Assembly (NCBI RefSeq): GCF_010389155.1
Contig: NC_057762.1
Location: forward strand, 38,996,055-39,060,054
Source of the DNA: Erigeron canadensis
Taxonomy: Eukaryota; Streptophyta; Magnoliopsida; Asterales; Asteraceae
Direction: 5' to 3'
Length of the DNA: 64,000 nt
Shown: positions 39,215 through 51,600 of the stretch, piece after piece
How positions within the stretch are numbered: position 1 is the stretch's first letter
Layout: every line of letters starts with the position of its first letter
The notes under the pieces: model-generated
Database searches by the model: none
The model's input: only the letters and a program-made list of their open reading frames with translations
What the model was told of the DNA's origin: nothing
Made by a program: the position numbers and the translations under genes

Positions 39215-39395
39215 AGATGATTAATCAACCTAATTAGTGTGTCTAAAAATATGCCTAAAACTTTAAAAATTTGACATGTGGATTTCACTAATTCTCTTTC
39301 TTAATCTTGCCCCTGATTTTTTTACATGTCATCATCTTACAATTAAACACATCTTTATACACACCAATTAGGCTAACTATCATTATCCTTGTAAA
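39215..39395. mobile_element. MITE with inverted AACCTAATTAGTGTGT ends
   Basis: The left arm contains AACCTAATTAGTGTGTCT and the right arm its imperfect complement (ACACACCAATTAGGCTAAC). Inner segments GACATGTGGATTTCAC and TTTTTTTACATGTCATC also face each other. A related copy occurs at 52231-52395. No coding sequence; superfamily unassigned. Confidence 0.55.
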
Positions 39396-39845
39396 AAAGT
39401 CTGCCTAAATGTAACGTTCCAAATCTTTTAAATAAAACATTAAAATTAAAATACTCCATATAACATTTTTTATTTTTATATACTCGTAACATTTAATTTA
39501 AAATAATTTTATTTTATTTTTATAATAGATTTTTAATTAGAAATTTTGAAACCCTAAAAAAAAAAAGTCGGTAAATATGACCGCGTAAAAGTAACGGCCC
39601 AGTTTGCGTACAAAATCTATGCGTATAGATTCAACGATACAAACACCGTCTTTTTCATTCAATTTTGAGGGAAATTTCTGATTTATAAACCGCCCCCAAA
39701 ATAATAATTTTCACAAAAAAAAAAGATACTTCAAGAAATACGAACATAATAATCTGCCTTTTATTATTCCGATCGTATTTATGTTATAAAAAGAAATCAA
39801 TCTTTCTAAGCTTTTCTTACTTTATAGGATTTTCACCATTATCTG

Positions 39846-40125
39846 ATCGTTGAAATACGAGTACTCATCAAGTTTTTCTATTTATTATTTTATTATTATT
39901 ATTTTATTTTAAATTTAGGTACTTTCTTGCTCGCAAGTTTTTTATTAGCAGTCCAATCAGTTTTGATTATCGGGCATTGCACATATTTTATTTTTGAATT
40001 TATGAATTCTTTTTGATTTTTTTTGGGCACATGGGTTATTGGGTCTCATGAGGTGGATTCAAGAATTAGGGTTGTCACTTTCAGGCTATTTCGTTGTCAA
40101 GGTATATTTTCTTTTCAGGTGGATT
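39846..40125 (+). repeat. Duplicated segment, copy 1
   Basis: It is related to 43124-43385 over about 270 bp. Shared pieces include TTAGCAGTC and GATTCAAGAATT, ending at a GT-containing junction in both copies. It lies immediately upstream of the tandem repeat array, and copy 2 lies downstream. It may be a duplicated first exon and its flank. Confidence 0.6.
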
Positions 40126-40420
40126 ATATATGTATATGTGTATATATATGTGTGTGTATTAATATTGGATGTGCAAATTTAACAAAAGACAACAACTTGT
40201 AAGTCAAGATTATTCATTGCATTGTTGATATCGATATCCTTATCTTGAAGGCTAAAATCTTGTAATAGTGTAACGCTAAAATTTGTCGTTGTTTTCTAGT
40301 ATTGTTGTTTTTGTTATCGTTTAGTTTCATGTCTTTTGTTATATTCAGTTCGGTCTTAGAAGATGACTATATCTCTGTTCTGTTTAGGATTTTAATTATG
40401 GAAAGATGTACGGTTCAACA

Positions 40421-42240
40421 CTTTCATATCGACTAACAAGTATCACCTGACTTGGGAGGACTTGGAATCCCCTTACTAGGATACCTCAATACCCGCTTTA
40501 ATCTGTTTTGTCCCTCAATGTTCATCGGGTGTATGTAGGTGTTTTATTTAGTCTGGATTTCTTTCTTCTTCAGGCCCATGGTTGGTGCTTGTTTGGAGTA
40601 TGGGTATTGATATTCAATCATCTGCAATTGCTTCTTTGGTTTCTTATGTTGTTTGCCACTCCCATATATACTATCTTGTAAGTGCCACCTCACCTTTGAT
40701 GAGATGCAAAATGCAATCTCTTTACTGGAACATCTCAACACCCGTTTCAATCTGTTTTGTTATGAGGTTCACCGGGTGTTTTAAGTTGGTTGCCGATGTA
40801 GCAGGATTGTATCCTGGATATGTCCCAGTGGTGGTTGCTTGCTTGGAGGTATGTGTGATAATATTCAATCATCTGCACATGGTCGCTTTACTCTTTTTTG
40901 GTTTTTTGTTCTGTTTTGAATTTGGTTTCTAAAAGCCATCTCGTTCAATGCTTTCATATTGTCTTAGAAGTATTGCCTGACATGAAATCCCCTTACTAGA
41001 ACACCTCAACACCGGTCTGTTTTGTCCATTGAGGTTTACCAGGTGTGTGTTGTTTTTTTAGGTAATGGGGATTTCTTTCTCTTCATGTCCATGGTTGGTG
41101 CTTGTTTGGACGTGTGGGTATTGATATTCAATCATCTGCAATGGCTTCTTTGTTCTCTTATGTTGTTTGCCACCCCCATACTATCTTACCTTTGATGAGA
41201 TGCAATCTATTTACTGAAACACCTCAACACCCGTTTTCAACCTGGTTTGTCCTTTGAGGCTCACCGGGTATATTAAGTAAGATGCTGATATAGCAGGGAT
41301 TGCATTCTCGATATGTCTCATAGATGGCTGCTTACTTGGAGGTATTGGTGATAATATTCAATCATCTGCACTTGGTGCTTTGTACTTTTGGTTTTTTGTT
41401 CTGTTTTGAATTTGATTCCCGAAAGCCATCTGGTTCGGCACTTTCATATCGTTTAACAACTATCACCTGACATGAGAAGACATGGAGTCCCCATACTAAA
41501 ACACCTCAACACCCTCTTCAAACTTTTTTGTCCACGGAGGTTTACTGGGTGTATATCGGTTTTCCATTTAGTGGGGTTTTCCTTCTTTTTCAGGCCCATG
41601 GTCGGTGCTTGTTTGGACGTATGTGTATCGATATTCAATCATCTACAATGACTTCCTTGTTCTCTTATGCTTTTTGCCACTCCCATACTATCTTGCAAGT
41701 GTCATCTCACCTTCAAAGAGATGTGATCTCTTTACTGAAACACCTCAACACCCATTTCAACCTGTTCCGTCCTTTGAGGTTCACCGGGTGTATTAAGTAG
41801 GATGTTGTTGTGAGATTCCATTTCCAGCATGTCCCATTGGTAGGTGCAGGCTTAGGGGTATGGGTGATAACATTTAATCACCTGCATGTGGCAACTTTTT
41901 TCTTTTGTGGTTTTTGCCACATTCATTGGTCATTATCTTTATCTCAATTATGTTCTTTTGGTAACTAATGTTTCCGTTTTTCTTGTTTTATTTTTTTGAC
42001 CTTTGGGAATAAAGTTGTTTTGATACGTCACTTCACTCACATGACACCGCCTTTATCATGACTTGTCTTCTTTTACTTGAACACCTCAATTTCCATTGTA
42101 ACCTGTTTTGTCCATCAAGCTGAATGCTTTTTCAATATAGGTCTTTCCTTTGTGATTTACATGGCCTCACTTTGGGCTACTGGCAGTTGCTTCCTAGGAG
42201 TTGTGGGTGATGATATGTATTATCTAATAATCTGCAGCTC
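40421..42240. repeat. Higher-order tandem repeat, about 0.5-kb units
   Basis: Three large units begin with CTTTCATAT at 40421, 40951 and 41441 (spacings 530 and 490 bp). Each unit is itself two related half-units of about 250 bp. Each half-unit has CACCTCAACACCC, a CTGTTTTGTCC segment, a TTCACCGGGTGT segment and ATATTCAATCATCTGCA. A decayed further half-unit lies at about 42050-42240. Open frames inside the array do not agree between units, so no protein is called. Confidence 0.85.
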
Positions 42241-43123
42241 GATATTTTGTTAGTTTTTTGGCCCTTTATTGGTTATGCAATTTAATTTAGCTTTTTTATA
42301 AATTGACCCATAATTGTTGCAGCAAGATTGAAGTGTGTTTGAACATTTTTGGCATAATTACTTGAAAAACCTTTGTACTTAATCAAACCTTTTGTGTGTG
42401 TTCATTTTAGGCTATATGAACTGTTACATTACACTTTAAGTATTTACTGTCTGTAGTATTTGAGTATTGTTGGTTGACAGATATACTGCATATCTTGTTC
42501 TTTAACAGTTTCTCACTTGTTTATCATGTTTATAGTTGCTCCCCCTATTGTATGTGTAATATAATTGTGCAAATTGGCATATATTGACGAATTTTGGTTT
42601 GTTGTTTTTGGTGTGAATTCGTTACCGGTGATTATACTGAAATTCCCCGCTAACAAGCCACTAGCCACATACCAACATCTGGTGAACGTTGCAGGGTTAT
42701 ATATCATTATGTTGATTTTCAGATGATGATTTTTGAAAATTCATTTCAATTTTGAACTTAAAACATTTTTATTAAAAGTTAAACTGTATCTTCTTTCCAT
42801 CTCGCATGAAATTTGAACCTAGGGATACTTTAAACTTCTTTTTGAACAGCAAAGACATACACACTGATTGCCACCTTTAGTATACCGAGGTCACGTACGA
42901 GACTTGAATCCATAATATTTTTGGTCATTGGGACATTTTGCTACTGATAGGCCAAATACCCTGTATTTTATGAACATTGGTTTGCTTTTATAATAATCGT
43001 CTCTTGAAGTTTGAATGTACCAAACATCTTTCCTTTTTTTTCTATACTGTGCTTTTGCAACTTACTTAAACTCTGGAAGCTTATACGAGTAATAAGTTGA
43101 ACCCCTCATGGATTTTGACCATC

Positions 43124-43385
43124 GTGAAATACTAATACGAGTTTCCTTTTTTATTCAGTTTAAAGTTACTTTCTTGGTTGCAGTGTCTGATTAGCAGTCA
43201 AATTACAAGGGTTTGTAGGGGCATCTTATAATATCTTTTGATTTCTTAGAATTCTTTGAATTATGAAATCTTTGAATTTAGGTATAGGGTATAGTATGTA
43301 AGGTCTCATCAGGCGGATTCAAGAATTGGGGTCGTCACTAAATCGCTCTTTCATTACCATGGTATCCTTTTTCTTTTCTGCGTGA
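43124..43385 (+). repeat. Duplicated segment, copy 2
   Basis: Partner of 39846-40125. The best-conserved part is GGTCTCATCAGGCGGATTCA (copy 1: GGTCTCATGAGGTGGATTCA), followed by a candidate 5' splice site in both copies. Confidence 0.6.
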
Positions 43386-44165
43386 ACTCTTATTTATTTG
43401 GATAAGCAATTAAAGAAAAAAAACATGTTCTTCGTTAAGGGCATGCTGCAGATTTAGATGAATTTAGGAGTTTTGCTGTTGAGTGTTTTTTTTTAATTTA
43501 TTGTAATCCAGCAGCTCATGAATATATACTGTATAATGGTCTACTTTCAAACATACTTGCTCCTTGGAATACCACTATGTATACTCGACCAAGCATACAG
43601 GCATACGGGATACCTTTTCCTTCATTTTTTTTTTTTTTATAGATTTTGATGAGTCATTTCCTTCAGATTCAGCCTTTGCTACTGGTAAAAGTGATTTCCA
43701 AAATGGTAAGTTTTTTGATTCAGAGCAAAGTGGTTTGCCTTGACTTGAAACACATAAACGGGTAAGTTGTGGTATAGAGCAAAGTGGTTTGCCTTGACTT
43801 TAAACGCATAAAGTAGATATCTGTTAGTAGTTAGTGTCTTTACTTCTATTTCAATATAACCACTTAGTTATTTATTTATTGTTTATAATAAAACGACTTC
43901 GATGGCTTGTTTGTTTAAATTACACTAGATATTCTGCCTGTTTGATCTTTTAGAATTGAAACATAGCCCCATTGACCCATGGTAGGTAAATGGGTCAGAA
44001 ATGCATTTGAAGTTTTTTACTTGTCAGTTTCCATGGGCTAAATGCTTATTGTCTGTTATGATGATGACCTGTTGTGTAATTCTTACAGGCCGCATGGGAT
44101 ATGGTGGCAGAGCTCTATTATGGGATAATTATTTCCTTTCTCTTGCTATCATAGAACCTGCTTTA
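43270..44165 (+). other. Possible short spliced transcript of unknown product
   Basis: Three segments with plausible splice sites stay open in one frame. One ends ...ACCATG before GTATCC (about 43361). A second begins after TTTTATAG (about 43642) and ends CAAAATG before GTAAG (about 43705). A third begins after TTCTTACAG (about 44089) and stops within about 65 nt. The joined frame would give a short peptide with a hydrophobic end (YYGIIISFLLLS). No family was recognised and the splice sites could be chance. The first segment is duplicated at about 40040-40101. Confidence 0.2.
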
Positions 44166-45862
44166 CTAGTCCCACTAACTTTTTCTTAGAAAGACTTACA
44201 TTCACTATGCTGTGAACTCAGTATGTCCGTTTTCTTCTCTCTTTATATATTTGCAATTAGGCCTCATGTTATTTTTATTTGAACCAGACACAATTTGCAG
44301 TTTCCTTTGAATCATGCCGGCCAACACTTTCTACTAATATTCTTTCTTTTTTTTTTTTTATAAATTCATCCAACACTTGATTAACTTGAAAAATCCTTGT
44401 ATACAGGGTTTTGTGTAAGTTCGCTTTCAAGAAGAGTAATAACTTGTATAGGAAATAGCCTATACAAATTACACTTCATTTGTATTACAACTCTTGTAAT
44501 AGAAAATCGTGGATATACTTGCTACTATAATTGACACAGTTTTGCGACAATATTGTGAGCGATTTGAGATTGCCGGAAAACCTTAGTATTTAAATACTTG
44601 CAATCTGAAATCCGAAACTGCATAGAGAGACTATCTGAATGCAGTATAGTTTACAAAGCTGACTTGCTCAAAAATTTTATATTTATATCAGTAAAAAGAA
44701 AAAATTGAAATTGATATTGATTGGCATCAAATTCTGGAATCTTTTCTATTTTCAAATACCTAAACCTATCTATTTAACCTTTAGACACCCTTAAAGAAAA
44801 AAATGCAGTGAACGATCATCATGAGAATGGAGGTTTACTTTTTGTTGATGCTGGCCCGACATTAAAATTGGATTTTGTGTCAAGTTTTTGCAGAATTGTT
44901 GTTTTCAACTTGTGTATGTGAAAGATTTGCAGAGCAACACTAAAATATAAACATAATGTATAGTTATGGCCCATCTCTGCTATCTATCATGGTTGTGGCA
45001 TAAAATTGACACTACTCATGAGTCAATGACAAGATTATCACTGGGCATTATTGGCAGTTTAAGTACCATGGTATATGTAGCCGATACAATTTCTATCTAT
45101 AATTAAACTTCATTTTTATAGTTGATTTATATTTTCTCTAATCAAATAAGCTCCTTTATTTGAGACTGATTTGTTAAGCTAAAAGGCTTTAAAAGCTGCT
45201 AAAAACAGGTCATACTTTTTGAAAACTGGTCTTTTATACCAGAAAATTGGCCAGACATTAACCATTACCAAGCTGGTTTAGTGAAACTTTAACAAGTCGT
45301 CATATTTCCTCACGAAAAGTCACCTAGACATATCTTGGGTGACTAGAGAATTGACTAAAACTAGCCACAGGCAAAGTCCGGCTAGACCACTACATTATTA
45401 ACGGGTTAACCCTTAATTAACGGAAAACCATTTAAAAAGAAAGGAACTTGAGAATTTACATTATTCTAAACTTATATATTCCATAGTAATAGTAATTTCA
45501 GCATCCGAAAACAGTAAGTAAATCAATTTACAGAACTAATAGATCATCCAAAAAAAAAATGGCTCACACCACCTGTAATCTATTTATCCAAGAAGGCCAA
45601 ACAGCATCATGATGCTATAACAGCTTGTACCTAATGCATTTAAACTTGTAGTTTATCGATTTGTCAACTTCATACCTATCCATTGTAGTCTTGTACTTGC
45701 TATAGCCTATACCTCATGTATCTCCAAGTAACTATGGAGTATTAAAAAACTTGATACATAACTTACAGAAAGAAAAACATATGCCCGAGCCGATCGTTCC
45801 TATTACATATATACAAACACCAACGGACGATCACATGCATAAATGAACACTATATACCTCCT

Positions 45863-47934
45863 TCACCATGGGCCAGAAAGTGTCTTTTTCAGACAGTTTC
45901 GTTTTGCTCCAGGTTGCATATTCACTATCTCCATAACCTGCCATTATAATACCAAGTCAAGATTTTACTTCAAAAGACCTAGATTACACCCGAAAACCGT
46001 CAAATAAACCATCACAAGCCCAAATATGCTAGATTTTTTAGATTTATATAAAAAAAAAATTGAACTTTTTATCTAAAAAATAAATGTATGATTTTAACAA
46101 GTTCAGTTACCGAACTATAACTCATAAAATATACAGCCCATATGAGAAAAAAGGTACATGACATGAAACAAACATTTTTGGAAACACCGTATATGTTGTA
46201 TACGTACAATCATTGCAAAACAAACCAAAAAAGAAGAAAAATATAATTATGCATTACGATAGTAAGTAACTTCGAATTTCTTTATCATATACCTGATTCT
46301 TCTGCATTTCCAACATCTCTTCCTGCAATATTTGAGTTATGTCAATATTTAGCGGTAACTTATATATTTAAATGCAAAATTTAACAACTAATACAATCAA
46401 AACATGCTTTCACCTGTTTCCGTTTCAGTTCTTCATTCTTCTGTTTCAGTTCCAAAACTTCAGCTTCCAGTTCCATGGTATAAGCCTACAAACGCAAAGA
46501 AAGAATAAACATAATGCTTACATGTGTAATTTGTTACCTGAAGTGAAGTGACATCCTTATAACTTCTCAATCTCTGATCACCAAGAGGCATATCCCTATC
46601 TGATAATCAGGTCTGTCAGATAATCAATTTTTCATGAAGCCATTTGGTGCATCAAATTTATGGATATATGTGTCATGTGATGCGAAAAATTATATCTTCT
46701 TGTTTCTTTTATGTCTATAAGTGTATTATTTTGGTTTTTAACCAATCTATACTGGAACACCAAGAGATTCGACCATGCATACAACAATTTAAAGAAAGTA
46801 TGATTAAAAACACGTATCAAAAGGCAGATATATGAAGGTATTAACCTGCTTACGAGCCCGTGATCTAGCAGCTGACTCTCGATTCTTGATCATGCGCCTC
46901 TGCCTGCGTTCTACCACTTTCTCAATGGCACCAGTTCTTCTTCCCCTCATAACTCCATTAAATGCATAAGGAGTAGGTGATACTGAAGACATATCACCAT
47001 TATTCTTGGCTAACCCATCTGATGAAACTGCTGGTGACACTGCAGCAACTGTGACCCCACCAGGTGCACCCAACCCAGCCATTGGTCCCATCCCACCGTG
47101 TAAAGTGGCAGCTGAAACCAAAGCACTATTCATCACAGGATCCGAAAGACCCATAGCTCCATTTCTGATTACAGCACTCCCCAACTGATTGCTAGTAGGT
47201 ATCCCCATCGGTGGAACTCCAAAAGGTAAGTTGGGTTGCTTTGGAAACAGTGGCTGCTGCTGGTTTTGCGCAGAACGAACCCCATTGCCATTCAATGGTA
47301 GATTTGCAGACTGAAACGAAATCTGATTACTTCCACCATTATCAATTACAGAAGCATTCTGAATCTCACCAGCTGCCTGTTGGAATCCCATAGCCCCAAA
47401 CCCAGGGTTAGTCTGCGGATTTGTTAAGCTTGCAAACAATCCGTTATCATTCCCTTTACCATTCAACTGTCCTTCCTCCCTAACAACACCAGCTTTAAAC
47501 AAAAATTCCTCAAGAGTCATTTCCCCTAACGTCTGCTGCCTATGGGGTAAATCCGGTTGCCCAAATCCGTTATTATACTCTTTAGACAAATCTCTCCAAA
47601 CTTCATCAACCGTCTTTTGACTTAACGTTCTTGGCAGCGTTAACGACCCTTGTCTCTGCAAATTTGTCCCACCAACACCGCCACGATCTGGTACACTCGT
47701 AGCAATGTTGTTACCAACTGTTTGCATTTCTTCTGCATTCCATATGTTCTTTAGTAATTCATCCATATTCATAGACCCAAAATCTTTACCAACACTACCC
47801 ATAGTGTTTTGTAGTTCATCAAAAGTCAACGAATATATTGAACCTTGCCTCGCCAATGGGAAGTTGTTTCCCGGTGGTCGGCCGCTACCACTCTTACTAT
47901 CCATTGGCTGATTTCCATAGTTCTTGAAGTTCAT
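45863..47934 (-). CDS. ABF/AREB-like: AREB/ABF-type group A bZIP transcription factor
   Basis: Four coding exons on the minus strand: 46846-47934, 46414-46485, 46293-46322, 45863-45937. GT-AG junctions are all in phase 0; the product is 421 aa. It has all conserved group A blocks. C1 is LARQGSIYSLTFDELQNT near residue 27. C2 is LQRQGSLTLPRTLSQKTVDE near residue 93. C3 is TLGEMTLEEFLFKAGVV near residue 136. The basic region is RRQRRMIKNRESAARSRARK with the invariant N-x7-R. It is followed by a leucine zipper spread over exons 1-4 (ELEAEVLELKQKNEEL) and the C4 tail KKTLSGPW. These factors bind ABRE (ACGTGG/TC) promoters and are activated by SnRK2 phosphorylation at RxxS/T sites, here RQGS in C1 and C2, during abscisic acid and drought responses. 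A 5'-leader intron at about 47968-48626 is predicted. Subtype (ABF2/3/4) is not resolved. Confidence 0.94.
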
Positions 47935-47967
47935 ATTTTGCTACTTCAACAATCCCAATTCAAATTC

Positions 47968-48626
47968 CTAATAAACATACACAAACATATATATGCGTAT
48001 ATCAGATTTCAATTCCCATATAGCAATCATTCAAAAGCATCAATTTTTATAAATTAAAATCCAATGGAAAATGATATATCCTCCTAAAAATTGGCCTAAA
48101 AGTCATTCCCAATATATATATATCTGGGGATAACTTGGATGATGTTAACATTATTTTGGTTGGATGATGTTGCTCTCACAAACCATTAAAATCATGGGGG
48201 GCTTTTTGACATGTGTAGAAATTTATTTAAGTGAGTTTGTGAGAGCAACATCATCCAACAAAGATGATGTTAACATCATAAATCATTTTCCCTATACATA
48301 AACATCTATTTATCAAGTTCAATTCCCATATAACAATTTTAAAAAAGCATCAAACTTTCTAATCAAAATCAAAACTTTACTTAAACCCGGATACTAGAAT
48401 TCCCTATAAAACCCAAATCATCAAACACAATATACAAAATCCATACTTTCACATGATTACGATTCTCTTGATTTTTTTCTATTTTGGCTACTTAAATCAT
48501 ATAATAAATAACTTCATTAAAAAAAGGGCTACATAACTTACTAAAAAGGGAAGCAATTAACACAATCATCATGTATTCACTAATAATCCTACCAAAAATA
48601 GAAAGTACTATGAAGACAGAAATTAC
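47968..48626 (-). other. Predicted 5'-leader intron of the bZIP gene
   Basis: On the minus strand a donor (TTTTCAG then GTAATTTC) at 48626 and an acceptor (GTTTATTAG then GAATTTG) at 47968 would leave a 33-nt untranslated stretch before the ATG at 47934. It contains the MITE at 48124-48296. A leader intron is inferred from splice motifs only. Confidence 0.4.
48124..48296. mobile_element. Palindromic MITE in the bZIP leader
   Basis: Two arms of about 62 bp (48124-48185 and 48235-48296) are inverted copies. Both contain GATGATGTTAACAT and TTGGATGATGTTGCTCTCAC. The loop is about 50 bp. The flanks are TA-rich, so a TA or longer target duplication cannot be distinguished. No coding sequence. Confidence 0.8.
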
Positions 48627-48699
48627 CTGAAAAATTGATACTTCACTTGAATTTTAGAAAATTACAGATGAATAATAAATAATAAAAGTCTTTCCTAAA

Positions 48700-51600
48700 A
48701 TGTTGGTGCACCTGGGTCTAATTATGTTTGTGTTAATTTTGAATAAATAAGTTTGGTGCTGAAAGTAGCAAGTATTGTACTTGTAGGCAGTAGGCAATAA
48801 AAGATTAAAAGTGGTCCATGTGTTTGAAGTTGTTATTTTATAAGGATGTGAAATGTAATATTTTAATTGTGTGAGGTTTGATTGGTAGACATTTTTTAAC
48901 AGGGTGATTTTTTATATTGTTGGTGATAGTGTGTGGGGTCCACATTAACGAGAGACGTGGGCGGAGATTAGATGAAGAAGGTACTAGAGATCGTCAAGTG
49001 GTGTAATATGAGCCGTCCACGCGTAAGTTGCCATTTTGATGGTTTTTGTGATTTTGATGTTTGTCTTGTAGTGGAATAGACCTTAGCATGATATAACGAA
49101 CTAAACTATCTAGACAACCTAACTTCTTTTAGAAAGATTTTAAGTTTTAACTGCGATCGGCATAACGTGATTGTATCTTGGCAGGTAAAAAACAATTTGT
49201 TTAAGAGCCAAGTTCGATCGATATATAAAATGCAATTTTTTTTATTTATACAAACATTCATGTTCTATAATAAAACATACAGTTTATAAAAACTGCAAGA
49301 ACTTTGAAGATTCATGTTCCAACTTTGTTTTTAGCTTAATAAAATTTTGTAGACAAATGATCACAAAAATCACAATTAGGTCTTCCATATCTGAGTCGTT
49401 TTTTCAAATTAACCACAATATAAAATCATCTTTCTGTATATCTGTTCATGTTGATTTTTTTTAAAATTAAATTTATAAAATGTGTTTAGAAACATGCTAC
49501 GAAATCAAATTATTTTCTTATAGGAAATTGATCTAAATTTATACATAATAAACCAACAAGATGTTATTGATTAATTAACTTTCCTAAAACTATCATATCA
49601 CGACCTTAGAAATCTCTAATTATACTCGAAAATCGGTCATATGGATCTAAACATACATATAAGCAATAGACACACGTGAATGCTAACCACGACCTAAACA
49701 ACTAATATGAAACTAACCATTACACAAATAATTGCAACGAAATCTAACATAAAGCATGGATATTGGTGTATGCTGACCATGGCCCAAATACCCGACATAA
49801 AACCCGAACAACTGAAATGAAATTCATTGAAAACTTCATATATCGGTTAATACTAAATGGTGTCATGACAAGCTTTAAAATCCGACAATGCATAAACTAT
49901 TTTCAAAAGTAAATTTGAAATAATGTAAAATGATTTGTTTCCCAATTAATTAATAAAAAATTAAAAAAATACATCTATCCTACATTTACCAATGACCAAG
50001 AAACAAAGTTATCAATTAAGTAGCATTAATCTAACAACTGTACAATGATAAAAACAGTTACTTTTCTTTTCTTTTCTTTTTTTTCTTTTTTGTCAAGTTA
50101 TAATAAGGTGATAACAATAACATATATAAAAAACTCAACTCTTAATACACATTGTCACATTAACCACAAATTGAAGATCACTTTAAAAAAAAAAACTAAA
50201 TTATCGTATTAGATTTTTATTCTGATGCTAACAAGATATCACAATTTTATAAACAACGCCGAAAATTGGCATGATAGTATGATCATATAAAAATGATATT
50301 GTTACCCGTTCTCTAGAATGCCTTTCCACAAATAAAGGTAAGATAAACAAAGATTCCTTTCCACAAATGGAGAGGATCATTGTATCCACCATCTAGTGCA
50401 TGCAAATTTCCATTTAAGACAGGGGACTTTTTATAGAAGCTCCTTTCCTTAACTGTTAATATTAATATTAAATGTAATAAATGATTTTTAGTGACATAAA
50501 GATACTTAGAAAGTGTTTGGATTGTGTTTTGAAGTGATCATTTGATTATTACATTTATAAAATATAAATAATCTAAAAGGATATTAGTAAAAATGTAATT
50601 ATTTGCTAAGAAAACCCATAATCTATTTTGAAAAGGCAAAATGCATTTTGTAATTATAATACCAAACACATACTAGTATATTATTAAAATATCAAAAACG
50701 CTTTTATTAATATAACTAACATTATCGAATACTCAATATATACTTAATGAAATTAAATTTGACATATACCCCAGAATTACTAAAATAACTACACGACTCT
50801 TTTAAACCAATAACCTACACTGCTCATCGCCAATATTAGTTACCGCCATCATCATGTTGCCGCTACCACCATTGCCGCCGAAACGTGTGATATTCGGCTA
50901 GTTATTAGTTTAGATCTACACAAGTTTTAAGTTATTTTAACTATTAACCGTAATTATCATTTAAGTTTTCTTATTCTAAGCTTGTTAATCTAATAGAGAT
51001 TTGGAAGTCATGTATATTATTGATTATTGAAATTGATCTATTGTTTTCATCTTATCTTAATAAGGTCGTTATAAAACTCGATCAATTGATCAAACCCACA
51101 ACTTTTAGAATTTTTTAAAATCTCGTATGTATACACGTAATCAAAATATAGTTAATCAATAAAAACACAAATGTAAAATAAAATTTTGAGTTCTAAACGA
51201 GCTTAGCTTAACCAAATACTGAGATGGAGATTGCTCTCAAACTTGCACCAAGGAAAAGAAAACTCGATTAATTATGACATATAATGCTCAATTGTTCATA
51301 ACTTTGCTTTCAAGATACACAACTAAAGCTGTAAATGAAGTTCTTACTAAAAGGGGAGTATTAGGTATGTATGGATAAAGATATTAGATATGTAAGGATA
51401 AGATGTTATAATTACTTAACATATCTTGTCTTTGTCAAACATCACAAAGTTAGCAAAGAAGATATGCATATTCTCTCATCACCCCCCTAACAATTCTTTA
51501 ATTTCCAAAAATAGGATATTTAAGTAAGAAAAAGTGTATCATGAAAAAGTCCATGAAAAAGTCCAAGTCTCATAACCACATGGTTCCCACTTCCCACCTT

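Larger units (their letters stand above)
42241..45862. other. Region between the repeat array and the bZIP gene
   Basis: It holds copy 2 of the duplicated segment, a possible short spliced transcript (43270-44165, listed separately) and, just below 45863, the presumed 3' UTR of the bZIP gene. No confident protein-coding gene. Confidence 0.5.

Noticed and set aside
40582..41800. ORFs of 60-116 codons inside the tandem repeat
   Set aside because: Reading frames are not kept between the repeat units, so they are unlikely to be selected proteins.
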